DNA from: an uncultured Opitutia bacterium
GTDB taxonomy: Bacteria; Verrucomicrobiota; Verrucomicrobiia; Opitutales; Coraliomargaritaceae
Direction of reading: 5' to 3'
Assembly (NCBI GenBank): GCA_913041275.1
Contig: CAJWHF010000003.1
Coordinates: forward strand, 1-55,176
Length of the DNA: 55,176 bases
Shown: one piece after another, positions 46,263 through 55,176 of the stretch
How positions within the stretch are numbered: position 1 is the stretch's first letter
How the letters are laid out: each line of letters starts with the position of its first letter
The notes under the pieces: generated by a model
Databases searched by the model: none
What the model was told of the DNA's origin: nothing
The model's input: only the letters and a program-made list of their open reading frames with translations
Program-made: the position numbers and the translations under genes

Positions 46263-46792
46263 TGTCTGATAAATACGGAATCATCGCATCATTTCCTGAC
46301 ACTCCTTCATTATTCCATGCGGCGGAAAAGGTGAGGGATGCTGGTTATAAAAAGTGGGATACTTATTCATCTTTTCCAGTGCATGGTATGCCTGAAGCAC
46401 AAGGGCAACCACGTTCTAAAGTGCCAATCTTTACATTTATTGGCGGTATTACTGGCTTTTCTTTCGGCCTAGTTATGGTCTGGTATATGAATGCTTTTGA
46501 CTATCCTTTGATTGTTCGTGGCCAGCCGTTTTTTAGTCCTGTTTTTCCATTTCCGATAATGTACGAAATGACAATCCTTCTCTCAGCTTTCGGTACACTA
46601 GGTGGTATGTTTATCACTAATTTTCTACCACAGCACTACAGTCCACTTTTTAATAGCGAAACATTTTTGGAAGTTTCAGGCGATAGACTAGTAATCGCTA
46701 TTGAGTCTATCGACGGTCAATACGATCCAGTAGCTACGCGTCAATTTTTAGAGGAAATTGGTGGAAAAGACATAGAGGAGGTCTCCGCTTAG
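46262..46792 (+). CDS. actD: Alternative complex III subunit ActD (DUF3341)
   Basis: The 176-aa protein has a ferredoxin-like N-terminal domain ([28 protein letters not shown]) and two transmembrane helices (about 58-80 and 95-120) separated by [13 protein letters not shown]. This is the DUF3341 layout of ActD. A cytosolic domain followed by the helices anchors it in the ACIII. It overlaps ActC by one base and precedes ActE by nine bases. Confidence 0.92.
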   Translation: MSDKYGIIASFPDTPSLFHAAEKVRDAGYKKWDTYSSFPVHGMPEAQGQPRSKVPIFTFIGGITGFSFGLVMVWYMNAFDYPLIVRGQPFFSPVFPFPIMYEMTILLSAFGTLGGMFITNFLPQHYSPLFNSETFLEVSGDRLVIAIESIDGQYDPVATRQFLEEIGGKDIEEVSA

Positions 46793-46801
46793 GATATTAT
46801 C

Positions 46802-47455
46802 ATGCGTATTTTTTTTGCTATCTTTGTTTTTACTATTGTCGCAACGGTTTCGATCCTTGGGTTCCGTGGATCGCTTAGTAAAAAACCACCACTAGAGGTC
46901 TTTCCGGACATGGACCGTCAGGCTCGCTACAAACCACAAGCTGAAAATGAATTTTTTGACGATGGTCGTAATGATCGCCCGATACCAAGTGGTGCCGTGG
47001 CTCGCGGAAATTATTTTAATCAAAATGAAGTGTTTTCTGAGGATTTTGTCGACCGTCGACTAGGTGATGTAGCCTTTAACAAAGGAAAGCAACCCGATGG
47101 CTCTTTTGTACGTACTTTGCCCACTGATGTTAGCTTCGAGCAAGTAGAGAAGGGTAGGCAAAAGTATGAAATTTTCTGTGTATCTTGCCATGGTTCTGCA
47201 GGTGATGGTAATGGTGTAACTAAGCCCTATGGCGTACTGGCAGCTAGTTACCATGATGACCGTCTTCGTAACGAGGCAGATGGTTATATTTATGATGTAA
47301 TCATGAATGGAAAAGGATTGATGTATGGACTCCGAGATCGTTTGTCTGCGGAAGAAGCTTGGTCAGTAGTACTTTATGTCCGAGCTCTTCAATTCTCCCA
47401 GAACGCTAGTGTAAGCGAACTAACAGCTGCTCAACGCAATGTGTTAGGTTTATAA
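46802..47455 (+). CDS. actE: Alternative complex III subunit ActE, monohaem cytochrome c
   Basis: The 217-aa protein has an N-terminal hydrophobic segment (about 3-20) and one haem site CVSCH (126-130) in the motif FCVSCHGSAGDGNG, with a methionine (MYGL) further on as likely axial ligand. It lacks a lipobox cysteine, so it is held by its N-terminal helix. It is an exit point for electrons in ACIII. ActF starts four bases after its stop. Confidence 0.92.
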   Translation: MRIFFAIFVFTIVATVSILGFRGSLSKKPPLEVFPDMDRQARYKPQAENEFFDDGRNDRPIPSGAVARGNYFNQNEVFSEDFVDRRLGDVAFNKGKQPDGSFVRTLPTDVSFEQVEKGRQKYEIFCVSCHGSAGDGNGVTKPYGVLAASYHDDRLRNEADGYIYDVIMNGKGLMYGLRDRLSAEEAWSVVLYVRALQFSQNASVSELTAAQRNVLGL

Positions 47456-47459
47456 TGTT

Positions 47460-48731
47460 ATGAATGCTAACATATCTAATTCTAAATCAACCAAAGTAGG
47501 CACTATAGCGCTTGTTATTGGAGTAATCGGTACTGCCATCTCACTGTTTGGTTTTAAGCAGGGTTGGAATGTTAGCGAAGTGCGTCCTATTTTAAGCTGG
47601 CTTATAGCAATAGGATTCTGGCTTTCCATTTTGGTTGGTATGCTATTTCTAATTCAAATTTGGTGGGTCTTTCATGCTCGATGGCCCACTATTATTCGTC
47701 GGCAGTGCGAGCACTGTATTGCAGCATTCCCATATTTGCTCATACTTTTTCTACCTCTGCTGGCGATTCCTTTATTTCACGATAATCCAGGCCTTCTTTG
47801 GAAGTGGATGGATGGATACAATGAACTGCCTGGACACGGCACGGTAGCGGAAGACCCGCTTTACGTTTGGAAGTCACCTTTTCTTAACATTCCCTTTTTC
47901 ATCGCACGTGCTGTTGCTATCTTTGCAGTGTTCATTGGGATTTCTACTATTTTACGTAAGTGGTCTTTCGACACTGACGTATCAGGTAATGCCAATAACA
48001 CGCATTGGTCACGTCGTCTTTCTTCCTTAGGGATATTTTTATGTGCTATTGGAGCTACATTTGCATCAATTGATTGGTTCAAGTCTTTAGAGTACCACTG
48101 GTTCTCTACAATGTATGGGGTTTGGTTTTTTGCCGCTTGTATACGTGCGGCATTAGCTTCTATCATCATACTTTGCGTTATTCTTGCGACGAAGGGCTAT
48201 CTAAAGGGAATTCTTAAACAATCCCACCGATACGACATATCTTGCATGATGCTAGCCTTCACAGTCTTTTGGGCATATATCAGTTTTTCCCAGTATTTCT
48301 TAATATATAGTGCCAATATTCCAGAAGAAACCTTTTGGTACAACATGCGTGAGAAAAATTTTGATGGTGAATTAAACAGTTGGTGGTGGGTAAGTATGGG
48401 TTTGATTTTTGGTCATTTCTTGATCCCATTCCTCTTATTACTTTGGTATAAAACTAAAGTAGTTATTTGGCGCACGGTAGGTGTTTCTATATGGATCCTA
48501 TTATTTCATATTCTCGATCTTTACTGGAATATACTACCAGGTAAGCTGATTGTTCCCGATCACGGGGAGGGCTATTTAGTAAGGCAGTTCACTATCACTC
48601 CCTATGATTTTACTGCTTTTATTGGAATCGGTGGATTCTGTATCTTCGCAATGTGCCGTAGTATGAAAAAAACCGAACCTATTCCTATACGTGACCCAAA
48701 TATATTAGAGTCATTAAACTATTCTGAGTAA
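47460..48731 (+). CDS. actF: Alternative complex III subunit ActF (NrfD-like)
   Basis: The 423-aa membrane protein has about ten transmembrane helices, in a pattern related to ActC but shorter. Recognisable parts include AALASIIILCVILATKGY and HILDLYWNILPG. In ACIII it is the second quinone/proton-path subunit. The next gene starts only two bases after the stop, so the cluster is a single operon. Overlap with a cbb3 module just downstream is typical of respiratory clusters of this kind. Confidence 0.91.
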   Translation: MNANISNSKSTKVGTIALVIGVIGTAISLFGFKQGWNVSEVRPILSWLIAIGFWLSILVGMLFLIQIWWVFHARWPTIIRRQCEHCIAAFPYLLILFLPLLAIPLFHDNPGLLWKWMDGYNELPGHGTVAEDPLYVWKSPFLNIPFFIARAVAIFAVFIGISTILRKWSFDTDVSGNANNTHWSRRLSSLGIFLCAIGATFASIDWFKSLEYHWFSTMYGVWFFAACIRAALASIIILCVILATKGYLKGILKQSHRYDISCMMLAFTVFWAYISFSQYFLIYSANIPEETFWYNMREKNFDGELNSWWWVSMGLIFGHFLIPFLLLLWYKTKVVIWRTVGVSIWILLFHILDLYWNILPGKLIVPDHGEGYLVRQFTITPYDFTAFIGIGGFCIFAMCRSMKKTEPIPIRDPNILESLNYSE

Positions 48732-48733
48732 CC

Positions 48734-49117
48734 TTGATGCCTAAAACTCCTATATCTAAAAGTAATTTTCTGCTGACTATTTTGGGTAGCTTGGGAGCGA
48801 TACTTATTTTCGCACTTATTCTCTTTCTATCTTATTTGCCTAACAGACCTGATCCTGTAGATGCTGAAGTCGTGGCTGAACGGCAAGCTAAAGCGGATGA
48901 ATCTCGCGCTGCTGGTATAAAAAAACTTAATAGTTTGGAATTAATAGACCCTATCTCGGGTATCGCACGTGTTCCAATTGATGAAGCGATGCGTCATACT
49001 GTAGAAATGTATAAGACAAAAGAAGTAACACCAATTTTAGGTGAAACGAATGCTGATCCAGATTTAGCTAATGAAACTGCTAGACAAATAAACAACGTGA
49101 ATAATCTGGACCTATAG
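48734..49117 (+). CDS. Uncharacterised membrane protein between ActF and CcoS
   Basis: I cannot name this 127-aa protein. It has one transmembrane helix (about 13-35), then a polar part with a short helical stretch (VVAERQAKADES). A well-ordered core IDPISGIARVPIDEAMRHTV follows at about 74-93, and the tail is acidic. It starts two bases after ActF and ends seven before ccoS, so it is certainly part of the operon. A VPIDEAM-like segment resembles proteins seen next to oxidase clusters in some other phyla; this is recollection, not a search. It may be an extra subunit joining ACIII and the oxidase. Confidence 0.75.
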   Translation: MMPKTPISKSNFLLTILGSLGAILIFALILFLSYLPNRPDPVDAEVVAERQAKADESRAAGIKKLNSLELIDPISGIARVPIDEAMRHTVEMYKTKEVTPILGETNADPDLANETARQINNVNNLDL

Positions 49118-49124
49118 CGACATC

Positions 49125-49328
49125 ATGGACGCAGAAAGCTATACTGATTTAGTTCCCCTGATTTTCATGGGTGTCGTTTTTTTTACTGTAGCAGTTGGAG
49201 CTCTCTATTGGAGCTCTAAAAGAGGTCAGCTCCGCGACTTCGATAAACAAGCTAGGACGATATTTACTGATGAAGAGCCTGAAGGTGAAGTATCTGATTC
49301 ATTCCCAGAAAATAATAAGAAGTTATAA
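49125..49328 (+). CDS. ccoS: cbb3 oxidase assembly protein CcoS
   Basis: The 67-aa protein has one transmembrane helix (about 9-29). The CcoS hallmark follows: W..K.GQL.DF.. with LYWSSKRGQLRDFDK, and an ending of TIFTDEE. CcoS is needed for copper and haem insertion into cbb3 oxidases and works with CcoI. Both are in this cluster. It lies seven bases after the unassigned gene and 83 before ccoN. A CcoQ is not seen separately. Confidence 0.82.
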   Translation: MDAESYTDLVPLIFMGVVFFTVAVGALYWSSKRGQLRDFDKQARTIFTDEEPEGEVSDSFPENNKKL

Positions 49329-49411
49329 GTTATTTACGAAACTACTTATTTTTTTCTAGGTTCTCACATTAAACATATCACAATTTTAAATTTAATTGAT
49401 AACCCCTTAAG

Positions 49412-50881
49412 ATGCCGAATTCTTACAATTCTAGTCCCTACAGTTCTCGCAGTGAATCTGTAAGGGCAGAGCTTAGCGAAATTGATACATCAATTCGCTC
49501 GGCAGCTATATTTTTCGTTATATCTGCAATAGGCTGGCTAATGCTTGGAACTGTTTTTGCTTTGCTTGCAGCGGTTAAGTCTCACTCGCCCGACTTTGCA
49601 GGGGCGTTCGAGTTTCTAACATTCGGGCGTGTTCGTTCAGCACATCTCAATGCCATGGCCTTGGGTTGGGCTAGTAACATAATCTTTGCAGTAGGGCTGT
49701 GGATTATGGCTAGACTTTGCAGAGCACCCATCCAACATAAGGGCATTCTGCTAATTGCTGGTATTTTTTGGAATATCGGCCTTACAATCGGCGTATTCGG
49801 TATACTTAGTGGAGACATGACTTCAGTTGAGTGGTTAGAAATCCCGCGGTATGCCACCCCGTTATTGGCTTTTTCCTATGCATTAATTGGAGTCTGGGGA
49901 GTTATTGCATTCCGTTTCCGTAAAGGTGACCATGTCTATGTCTCCCAGTGGTACATACTTGCCGCGCTTTTCTGGTTCCCGTGGCTCTATGTAGTTGCTC
50001 AGGTCATGATTATATGGTTTCCAGCGCGAGGTGTTGTGCAATCGGTCACTAATTGGTGGTTCGCTCACAATGTGCTAGGGCTTTGGTTCACGCCGATGGC
50101 ACTAGCGACTGCTTACTACCTTATCCCTAAAGTATTAGGGCGTCCTATCTATTCCTACTATCTTTCCGTGCTTGGCTTCTGGTCGTTGGCAATCTTTTAC
50201 AATTGGGCAGGCATCCACCACCTCATAGGTGGTCCGATCCCTGTTTGGCTTATTTCAGCAGGTATTGTGGCCTCAGTCATGATGGTAATTCCGGTCATAG
50301 TAGTTGGCATAAATCACCACATGTCTATAGTCGGGATGCATAAGCAAGTATGGCGTAGTCCGACTTTGCGATTCGTAGTTTTTGGAGCTATTTCATATAC
50401 CTTAGTAAGCATCATCGGTTCCTCTATGGCACTGCGAACAGTAAACGAGATTACGCACTTCACACATTTTACCGTTGGACACGCACATCACGGCGTCTAC
50501 GCATTTTTTACAATGATTATGTTTGGCGGAGTCTATTATATGATGCCGCGACTGCTAAAGTGTGAGTGGCCTTCAGCCGGACTTATAAAAGTTCATTTTT
50601 GGGGATGCGCTATAGGTATCACAATTATGGTTGTTGCACTTCAGGTAGGTGGTTGGATCCAAGGTATGGAAATGAAGAATGCTGAAATCCCTTTTCTGCA
50701 GGTAGTACAAAATACAATTCCTTGGTTAAAGGCGCGCTCTGTATCTGGTCTTTTCTTAACAGTTGGACATTGCGCTTTTGCTTTGAACTTTTTTTGGATG
50801 CTACTTGCTGCTGGCACTTTACGTGCAAAAGAAGGACCCACGCTTTTTGCAAATAAAAGTAAGGAAATCAGTGTAGGATAA
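49412..50881 (+). CDS. ccoN: cbb3-type cytochrome c oxidase subunit I
   Basis: CcoN reduces oxygen to water. The 489-aa protein has about 12 helices. The low-spin haem histidine lies in [12 protein letters not shown], and the copper-B histidines in WWFAHNVLG and WAGIHHL. The nearby tyrosine (YNWAG) and the haem histidines in [13 protein letters not shown] complete the active site. These are the usual CcoN ligands. It overlaps ccoO by one base (TAATG). The 83-base gap upstream may hold a separate promoter, but I see no FNR-type TTGAT-N4-ATCAA. Confidence 0.95.
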   Translation: MPNSYNSSPYSSRSESVRAELSEIDTSIRSAAIFFVISAIGWLMLGTVFALLAAVKSHSPDFAGAFEFLTFGRVRSAHLNAMALGWASNIIFAVGLWIMARLCRAPIQHKGILLIAGIFWNIGLTIGVFGILSGDMTSVEWLEIPRYATPLLAFSYALIGVWGVIAFRFRKGDHVYVSQWYILAALFWFPWLYVVAQVMIIWFPARGVVQSVTNWWFAHNVLGLWFTPMALATAYYLIPKVLGRPIYSYYLSVLGFWSLAIFYNWAGIHHLIGGPIPVWLISAGIVASVMMVIPVIVVGINHHMSIVGMHKQVWRSPTLRFVVFGAISYTLVSIIGSSMALRTVNEITHFTHFTVGHAHHGVYAFFTMIMFGGVYYMMPRLLKCEWPSAGLIKVHFWGCAIGITIMVVALQVGGWIQGMEMKNAEIPFLQVVQNTIPWLKARSVSGLFLTVGHCAFALNFFWMLLAAGTLRAKEGPTLFANKSKEISVG

Positions 50882-51558
50882 TGAAAAACTTACCTTTACT
50901 CTTTTGTGGTATTTTCTTTGCCTTAGCATTCTCTTTTGTTGGCTTAGTGCTTACTAGCCACATTCAGTTGGGTAGTTTGACGCGGACTACTGAGACGCTT
51001 GTTCCTTCTGATGATGACCCATCTATCATGGTAGTATCCGAAGGTGATCCGCTTTATCCTCCAAAATCAGTAGGACTGGCGCAGCAAGGAAAGCAGGAAT
51101 ATATTTCCTTGGGATGTATGTATTGCCACAGTCAACAGATACGCCGCGCTGATTTTGGTGCCGATATAGACCGTGGATGGGGTCCGAGGCAGACTGTTGC
51201 GCGAGATTATATCATGCAAGATCGTGTACTTCTAGGTACTATGCGAACTGGGCCAGATTTAGCACATCTTGGTGGCAGATACGCTGGTGATGCAGGGCGT
51301 GATTGGAATCACCTTCATCTTTATAATCCTCAGATTGTATCTAAGGGCTCTACTATGCCACCATTTGCTTTTCTTTACGAGACACGTAAGATTGATAGAG
51401 AAGTTTCTACTGACGCATTAGTGTTTCCTCCAGAATCAAGATATGGACCAGAGGAAGGGTATGAGATAATACCGACCCGACGAGCAGTAGCTTTAGTAGA
51501 ATATTTGTTAAGCTTAAAAATTAACTACAGTTTACCAGAGGCTATTATTCCAGAATAA
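50881..51558 (+). CDS. ccoO: cbb3 oxidase subunit II, monohaem cytochrome c
   Basis: The 225-aa protein has one N-terminal transmembrane helix (about 5-25) and one haem site [10 protein letters not shown] (C79-H83). A methionine in STMPPFAF (M159) is the likely axial ligand. [13 protein letters not shown] is also conserved. It passes electrons to CcoN. It overlaps ccoN at its start and ccoP at its end, each by one base in TAATG. Confidence 0.94.
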   Translation: MKNLPLLFCGIFFALAFSFVGLVLTSHIQLGSLTRTTETLVPSDDDPSIMVVSEGDPLYPPKSVGLAQQGKQEYISLGCMYCHSQQIRRADFGADIDRGWGPRQTVARDYIMQDRVLLGTMRTGPDLAHLGGRYAGDAGRDWNHLHLYNPQIVSKGSTMPPFAFLYETRKIDREVSTDALVFPPESRYGPEEGYEIIPTRRAVALVEYLLSLKINYSLPEAIIPE

Positions 51559-52301
51559 TGAATAAAAGTGACAAGATCAATAGCTCCAGTTCGGAAAGTC
51601 GTGAATCGATGGAACAGGCTGCAATGCAGGATGAACAGGTCCAGGATGTTCATGCGCAACTTATGCGTGAAAAGGAGGAACCTAAAGAGGGGTTTTCACC
51701 AGTCCCAATTTTCCTTATGTTCTTTTTTGCAGCTTTATGTTTTTGGGGAGGAGTATACCTAGTAGAACATTCAGGTGGCTACAGATGGGACGCATATTCC
51801 CCTGATTTCGACCCTATGGCGGATGCTCCGAAACCAGTAGAAATATCCTTATTCGATCGTGGTGCTAAAATATACCGCAATCAATGTGCCCAGTGTCACC
51901 AAGCTAACGGTAATGGTGTAGCGGGAGTCTATCCTCCATTAGTAGCATCTAGTTGGGTGACAGGTCATCCTGAAGTTGTAGCTCGTATTTTGATTAATGG
52001 TCTTAATGGTCCCTTAATTGTTAAAGGTAAATCATACAATGGAAATATGCCCGCTTTCGGTCCAGGTGGTTTAGGCCTAAAGGAAAAAGACATTGCTGGT
52101 GTAATTACTTATATTCGACAAGAGTGGGGTAATGCAGCACCCGATATGACCGAGCAAATGATTGCGGATTATTCTTCCCAATATAATAGCAGAGCAGCGC
52201 CTTGGTTAGCACTAGAGCTCAAGGAGGACTTAGGGCCTATACCAGAAGTTGTGCCGCTTGAGGAATCCGTTGTAGGTGCCGAAGAAACAGCTGAACTTTA
52301 A
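51558..52301 (+). CDS. ccoP: cbb3-associated cytochrome c with one haem (CcoP-like)
   Basis: The 247-aa protein has a charged N-terminus, one transmembrane helix (about 50-69), and a single haem motif [11 protein letters not shown] (C110-H114). The methionine of NMPAFG (M164) is the probable ligand. Typical CcoP has two haem domains and about 290-310 aa, so this is a short, monohaem version. It may receive electrons from the ACIII haems. The gene is the last of the cluster; no T-rich hairpin follows. Confidence 0.88.
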   Translation: MNKSDKINSSSSESRESMEQAAMQDEQVQDVHAQLMREKEEPKEGFSPVPIFLMFFFAALCFWGGVYLVEHSGGYRWDAYSPDFDPMADAPKPVEISLFDRGAKIYRNQCAQCHQANGNGVAGVYPPLVASSWVTGHPEVVARILINGLNGPLIVKGKSYNGNMPAFGPGGLGLKEKDIAGVITYIRQEWGNAAPDMTEQMIADYSSQYNSRAAPWLALELKEDLGPIPEVVPLEESVVGAEETAEL

Positions 52302-52314
52302 TCAACTTATTTGC

Positions 52315-52731
52315 TTAGGACCAAGCTAGCTCAATTAAATTCGTCAAGTCTTCAGGCGGACGCACGCACTTACTAGCGGAGTCTATAAAACCGTGGGTGG
52401 AATTTCCGGTAGCTAACAATTCCGCATCTCTACATACTTCATATTCGAAGTGTATGCGCGCTCGAGGTTTAGCCTTCATGTATAAGTGAATATCTAGACA
52501 GTCATCGAAACGTGCGGGACTCTTATACTCGGCGCTTATATTCAAGACAGGAAGGAATAGTCCGCGTTTTTCAATCTCACGATAAGGTAATCCTATTTGA
52601 TCGAGCATCTGTATTCTGGCAGTCTCAAACCAAATAAGATAGTTACTATGATATACGACTCCCATGCGATCGGTTTCTGCATATCGGACACGAACTTTGT
52701 TTGTTGTATGGATCATTGTTTCAAGTTTCAC
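52315..52731 (-). CDS. YbgC-type acyl-CoA thioesterase
   Basis: The 138-aa hot-dog fold protein has VRYAETDRMGVVYHSNY (about 15-31) with the catalytic aspartate (D21), LIWFETARI and a C-terminal strand pair. It belongs to the 4-hydroxybenzoyl-CoA thioesterase/YbgC group, which hydrolyses acyl-CoAs and, in proteobacteria, sits with tol-pal genes. No tol gene is here. It ends a minus-strand run that starts with hemL, 35 bases after the second HAD gene. Confidence 0.9.
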   Translation of the reverse strand: MKLETMIHTTNKVRVRYAETDRMGVVYHSNYLIWFETARIQMLDQIGLPYREIEKRGLFLPVLNISAEYKSPARFDDCLDIHLYMKAKPRARIHFEYEVCRDAELLATGNSTHGFIDSASKCVRPPEDLTNLIELAWS

Positions 52732-52766
52732 ACCTTAAAAAAGAGTAGGTGCATAATTTTTTAAAT

Positions 52767-53471
52767 TTAGTTAGGTTCTACGCTGCATATTAGAGGCCTA
52801 ATCAAAGACTCATAAAGACTAGATAGATTATCAAACGTAGTAACAGCACCTGCATCATTTAGCTCTATTTCTGAGTGAGCACCCGTTGCGACGCAGTAGC
52901 AATTCAGGCCTGCTTTTTTCGCTACATCAATGTCTGTAGGTGAATCACCTATAATTATAGTATCTTTTTTACTCACTTTCAATAGACCTAAAACGTGTTC
53001 TGTAAGTTTAATATTTGGCTTGTTCCATATGGTGTCTGAGCTTCCTACGCATATGGGAATATAATTAGAGAATCCAGCGAAACGACTGACTTCTCGTGCA
53101 GTATTACCATCTTTGTTCGTAAATATAGCTTGAGGAATCCGTGCTTTGTACGCGCTTTCTATGCATTTGATTGCGCCTGATATCACAATAATTCCATCAA
53201 ACATTATCTTTGGAAAATTACTTCGAAAAGATGTGCAGGCTATTTTAACGTCTTTAGTATCTACGAATATTTGCATAGTTGAAGATAATGGACCTCCCAA
53301 ACTTCGTTTAATAATATTACAATCAGGCTTTGGATATCCCAGACTTGTAATAACCTCTGTATAGCATCGTACTATGGGAGCCGTTTGATCGATAAGGGTG
53401 CCATCTAAATCCCAAAGTATTGCACTTGGGCGGGCTACTTTTTTATATTCAGGCATTTTAAAATTAAACAA
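52767..53471 (-). CDS. HAD-family phosphatase (Gph-like), second copy
   Basis: The 234-aa protein has motif I LWDLDGTLID (about 19-28), IFTNKDGNTA as motif II (serine replaced by threonine, usual), a lysine near KPNIKL and motif IV in IIGDSPTDIDVAKKAG. It resembles phosphoglycolate phosphatases. The protein is a paralogue of the gene just upstream, with a similar ending (GAHSEIEL). Its ATG lies within the last eight bases of that gene. The substrate is not known. Confidence 0.88.
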   Translation of the reverse strand: MFNFKMPEYKKVARPSAILWDLDGTLIDQTAPIVRCYTEVITSLGYPKPDCNIIKRSLGGPLSSTMQIFVDTKDVKIACTSFRSNFPKIMFDGIIVISGAIKCIESAYKARIPQAIFTNKDGNTAREVSRFAGFSNYIPICVGSSDTIWNKPNIKLTEHVLGLLKVSKKDTIIIGDSPTDIDVAKKAGLNCYCVATGAHSEIELNDAGAVTTFDNLSSLYESLIRPLICSVEPN

Positions 53472-54135
53472 TATACCCTGTCGGTACAGGTAATTTAAAA
53501 GCCTGTGTGCCCAGTTCGTAAAGATTTTTAAAAATTTGGTCTTCGGTTATATATTTAGCCAGCTCTGGACTACTGTGACTACCGGTTGCGACTAAATAAC
53601 AATTCATGCAACCCGCTTCTGATGCAGCTATATCGTATTGAGAATCTCCTACCAGTACAGCTTCCTCGGAGGTACAATTCATTTTTTCTAAAGCATGCGC
53701 GCTAAAAATAGGATCAGGCTTTCTATATGGGCAATCGGATTCACCTGTACCGAGAATCATATCAAAATAGTCCAATAAATCTAAGTGCTTGAGGACGGAT
53801 CGGCTATGTCTGGTGTATTTATTAGTGAAAACCCCAAGCTTAGCACCTCTTTCTTTGAGTGATTTCAAAATCCATTCGGCGCCAGGCAAAGCAAATACAT
53901 CATCGAAAATTATCTCTTCAAAATGTGCGCGGAATATTGGTTCTGCGTTAGCAATATTTTCAGCACCGCATAGTTTACTTAAGGTTACAGGGAGCGATCC
54001 TCCAACTGTGGTTCGGACCGTGGCATAATCACTCTCAGGTAACCCAAGTGTACGCTGTGTGTGGACTATACTCTTAGCAATTGTTGTGAAGTGGTCAATT
54101 AGAGTACCGTCTAAATCAAAAAGTATATTTCGCAT
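53464..54135 (-). CDS. HAD-family phosphatase (Gph-like), first copy
   Basis: The 223-aa protein has motif I LFDLDGTLID (about 4-13), VFTNKYTRHS, the lysine in YRKPDPIF and motif IV LVGDSQYDIAASEAG. It is full length for the phosphoglycolate phosphatase-like group. Its close similarity in layout to the next gene (GSHSSPEL against GAHSEIEL) points to tandem duplication. It follows hemL by 42 bases. Confidence 0.9.
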   Translation of the reverse strand: MRNILFDLDGTLIDHFTTIAKSIVHTQRTLGLPESDYATVRTTVGGSLPVTLSKLCGAENIANAEPIFRAHFEEIIFDDVFALPGAEWILKSLKERGAKLGVFTNKYTRHSRSVLKHLDLLDYFDMILGTGESDCPYRKPDPIFSAHALEKMNCTSEEAVLVGDSQYDIAASEAGCMNCYLVATGSHSSPELAKYITEDQIFKNLYELGTQAFKLPVPTGYIV

Positions 54136-54177
54136 GAGAATTCATTTTAATCGATATTCTTGATTTGGTATACGCTG

Positions 54178-55176
54178 TTATAGTGCAAGTATACCTTGGC
54201 TTAAAACTTCGGCAGCTTGCTCGATATCTGATCCCTCATGCGCAGTAGATATAAAGCATGTTTCGTAAGCCGAAGGTGGTAAGTAGACTCCATGCTCTAG
54301 AGCATACTTAAAGAGTACACTAAAGTGTTTCGTATGGCTAGAAATAGCATCTTGGTAATTACGCACGGGTTGCTCTGCAAAGAAAAGTGCGAACATTGAC
54401 CCTATTTGGGGTATCTGCAGAGAAATACCTTTTGTTTTGGCAGCATCTTTCAAACTATTCCTAATAACTTGTCCCATTTTTTCTAAACGAGAGTAGGGGT
54501 TAGTCGCTTTTAATTTTTTAAGTGATGCAATTCCAGCTGCCATCGCTAGAGGATTTCCGCTAAGAGTGCCTGCCTGATAAACAGGGCCGATAGGGGCCAG
54601 CATATTCATGATTTCAGCCTTACCTCCAAAAGCGCCTACTGGTAGTCCACCACCTATAATTTTACCCATAGCTGTGAGATCTGGAGTGACGCTTACTAGT
54701 TCTTGTACTCCACCCAAAGTGATTCGAAATCCAGTCATAACTTCGTCGTAAATAAGTAAAATATTATTAGCCGTGCAGAGTTCACGCATAAGTTTTAGAT
54801 AGCCTGTCTTTGGCAGAATTAGCCCACAATTAGCGGGGTAAGGTTCGACTATCACAGCTGCAATATCTGCTCCTTGTTGTTCAATTACATCGCGTAGTCC
54901 CTCTGGGTCATTATAATTAAGTACTATAGTCTGGGCGGCTAAGCAGTCGGGTATACCAGCACTATCAGGGTTTCCCAATGTAAGAGCTCCAGAGCCTGCT
55001 TTAACTAGTAGTGAGTCAACATGACCATGATAGCAGCCCGAGAATTTAATGATTTTATCTCGTCCAGTGTAACCTCGTGCAAGTCGTATAGTAGACATTG
55101 TCGCCTCAGTACCTGAATTGCACATACGAACTTTCTCTACCGATGGTACAAGCTCTACAATCAACTCTGCCATCTC
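54178..55176 (-). CDS. hemL: Glutamate-1-semialdehyde 2,1-aminomutase, N-terminus beyond the window
   Basis: HemL makes 5-aminolevulinate from glutamate 1-semialdehyde, with PLP, at the start of haem synthesis. The visible 331-plus residues include [42 protein letters not shown] and the PLP lysine in [12 protein letters not shown]. The first 100 or so residues lie past base 55176, where the frame is still open, so any start codon inside the window is internal. It supplies haem, which the Act/cbb3 complexes need, but the link is only positional. Confidence 0.94.
   Translation of the reverse strand, partial: EMAELIVELVPSVEKVRMCNSGTEATMSTIRLARGYTGRDKIIKFSGCYHGHVDSLLVKAGSGALTLGNPDSAGIPDCLAAQTIVLNYNDPEGLRDVIEQQGADIAAVIVEPYPANCGLILPKTGYLKLMRELCTANNILLIYDEVMTGFRITLGGVQELVSVTPDLTAMGKIIGGGLPVGAFGGKAEIMNMLAPIGPVYQAGTLSGNPLAMAAGIASLKKLKATNPYSRLEKMGQVIRNSLKDAAKTKGISLQIPQIGSMFALFFAEQPVRNYQDAISSHTKHFSVLFKYALEHGVYLPPSAYETCFISTAHEGSDIEQAAEVLSQGILAL

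Noticed and set aside
49329-49411. FNR/Anr-type box before ccoN (TTGAT seen at the 3' end of the gap)
   Set aside because: Only one half-site is present; the second half does not match ATCAA at the right spacing.

Overview
The window looks like a chromosomal segment of a marine Verrucomicrobiota-type bacterium, probably Opitutae/Puniceicoccales-like. This is inferred from gene content only, with no rRNA present. The clues are secreted sulfatase, ThuA, Tat-exported Gfo/Idh and HEAT proteins, a secreted beta-helix protein whose C-terminal repeats resemble those of marine Opitutae, an alternative complex III (ActABCDEF) next to a cbb3 oxidase, and AT-rich leaders almost without Shine-Dalgarno sequences. 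The DNA is dense, mostly core, and holds no insertion sequence, prophage or CRISPR array that I can see.

Layout. 1-2.6 kb: a secreted repeat protein and tRNA-Leu(CAA). 2.7-10 kb: lgt, a LysM coiled-coil protein, parB, an EVE protein, a small minus-strand DCC/71-aa/DUF983 cluster, trpF, an HNH nuclease and a DUF4136 lipoprotein. 9.2-12.7 kb (minus): a pgi operon with a membrane coiled-coil protein, a previously uncalled 56-aa lipoprotein and a MenH-like hydrolase. 12.9-17.3 kb: an AttEFGH-like export operon with overlapping genes. 17.4-24.3 kb: a secreted formylglycine-generating enzyme, ilvD, scpB, pheA, panD and a dihydrouridine synthase. 24.4-31.3 kb: a rhamnose locus (DeoR regulator, rhaB, an aldolase/dehydrogenase fusion, a second class II aldolase) with mqo overlapping rhaB. 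31.3-38 kb: a sulfatase diverging from an exported ThuA / Gfo-Idh / HEAT / esterase operon, then tRNA-Gly(TCC). 38.4-52.3 kb: a respiratory cluster. 52.3-55.2 kb (minus): hemL (cut by the window edge), two tandem HAD phosphatases and a YbgC-type thioesterase.

How it fits together. Mqo delivers electrons from malate to quinone. ActABCDEF would oxidise quinol and pass electrons through its c-hemes to the cbb3 oxidase CcoNOP. The copper ATPase (CcoI-like) and CcoS would assemble that oxidase. Rhamnose breakdown yields DHAP and lactaldehyde, and the sulfatase/FGE pair fits use of sulfated algal polysaccharide. Some well supported genes are very small or missed by length cut-offs: a 56-aa lipoprotein (10044-10214) and two possible single-helix membrane peptides (5788-5883, 8530-8616).

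I found no clear-cut new system. The best leads are the unassigned 127-aa membrane protein and the 64-aa signal-peptide protein inside the Act/cbb3 cluster, the doubled chorismate mutase region of PheA, the rhaB-mqo overlap, and SD-less translation with repeated TAATG junctions.
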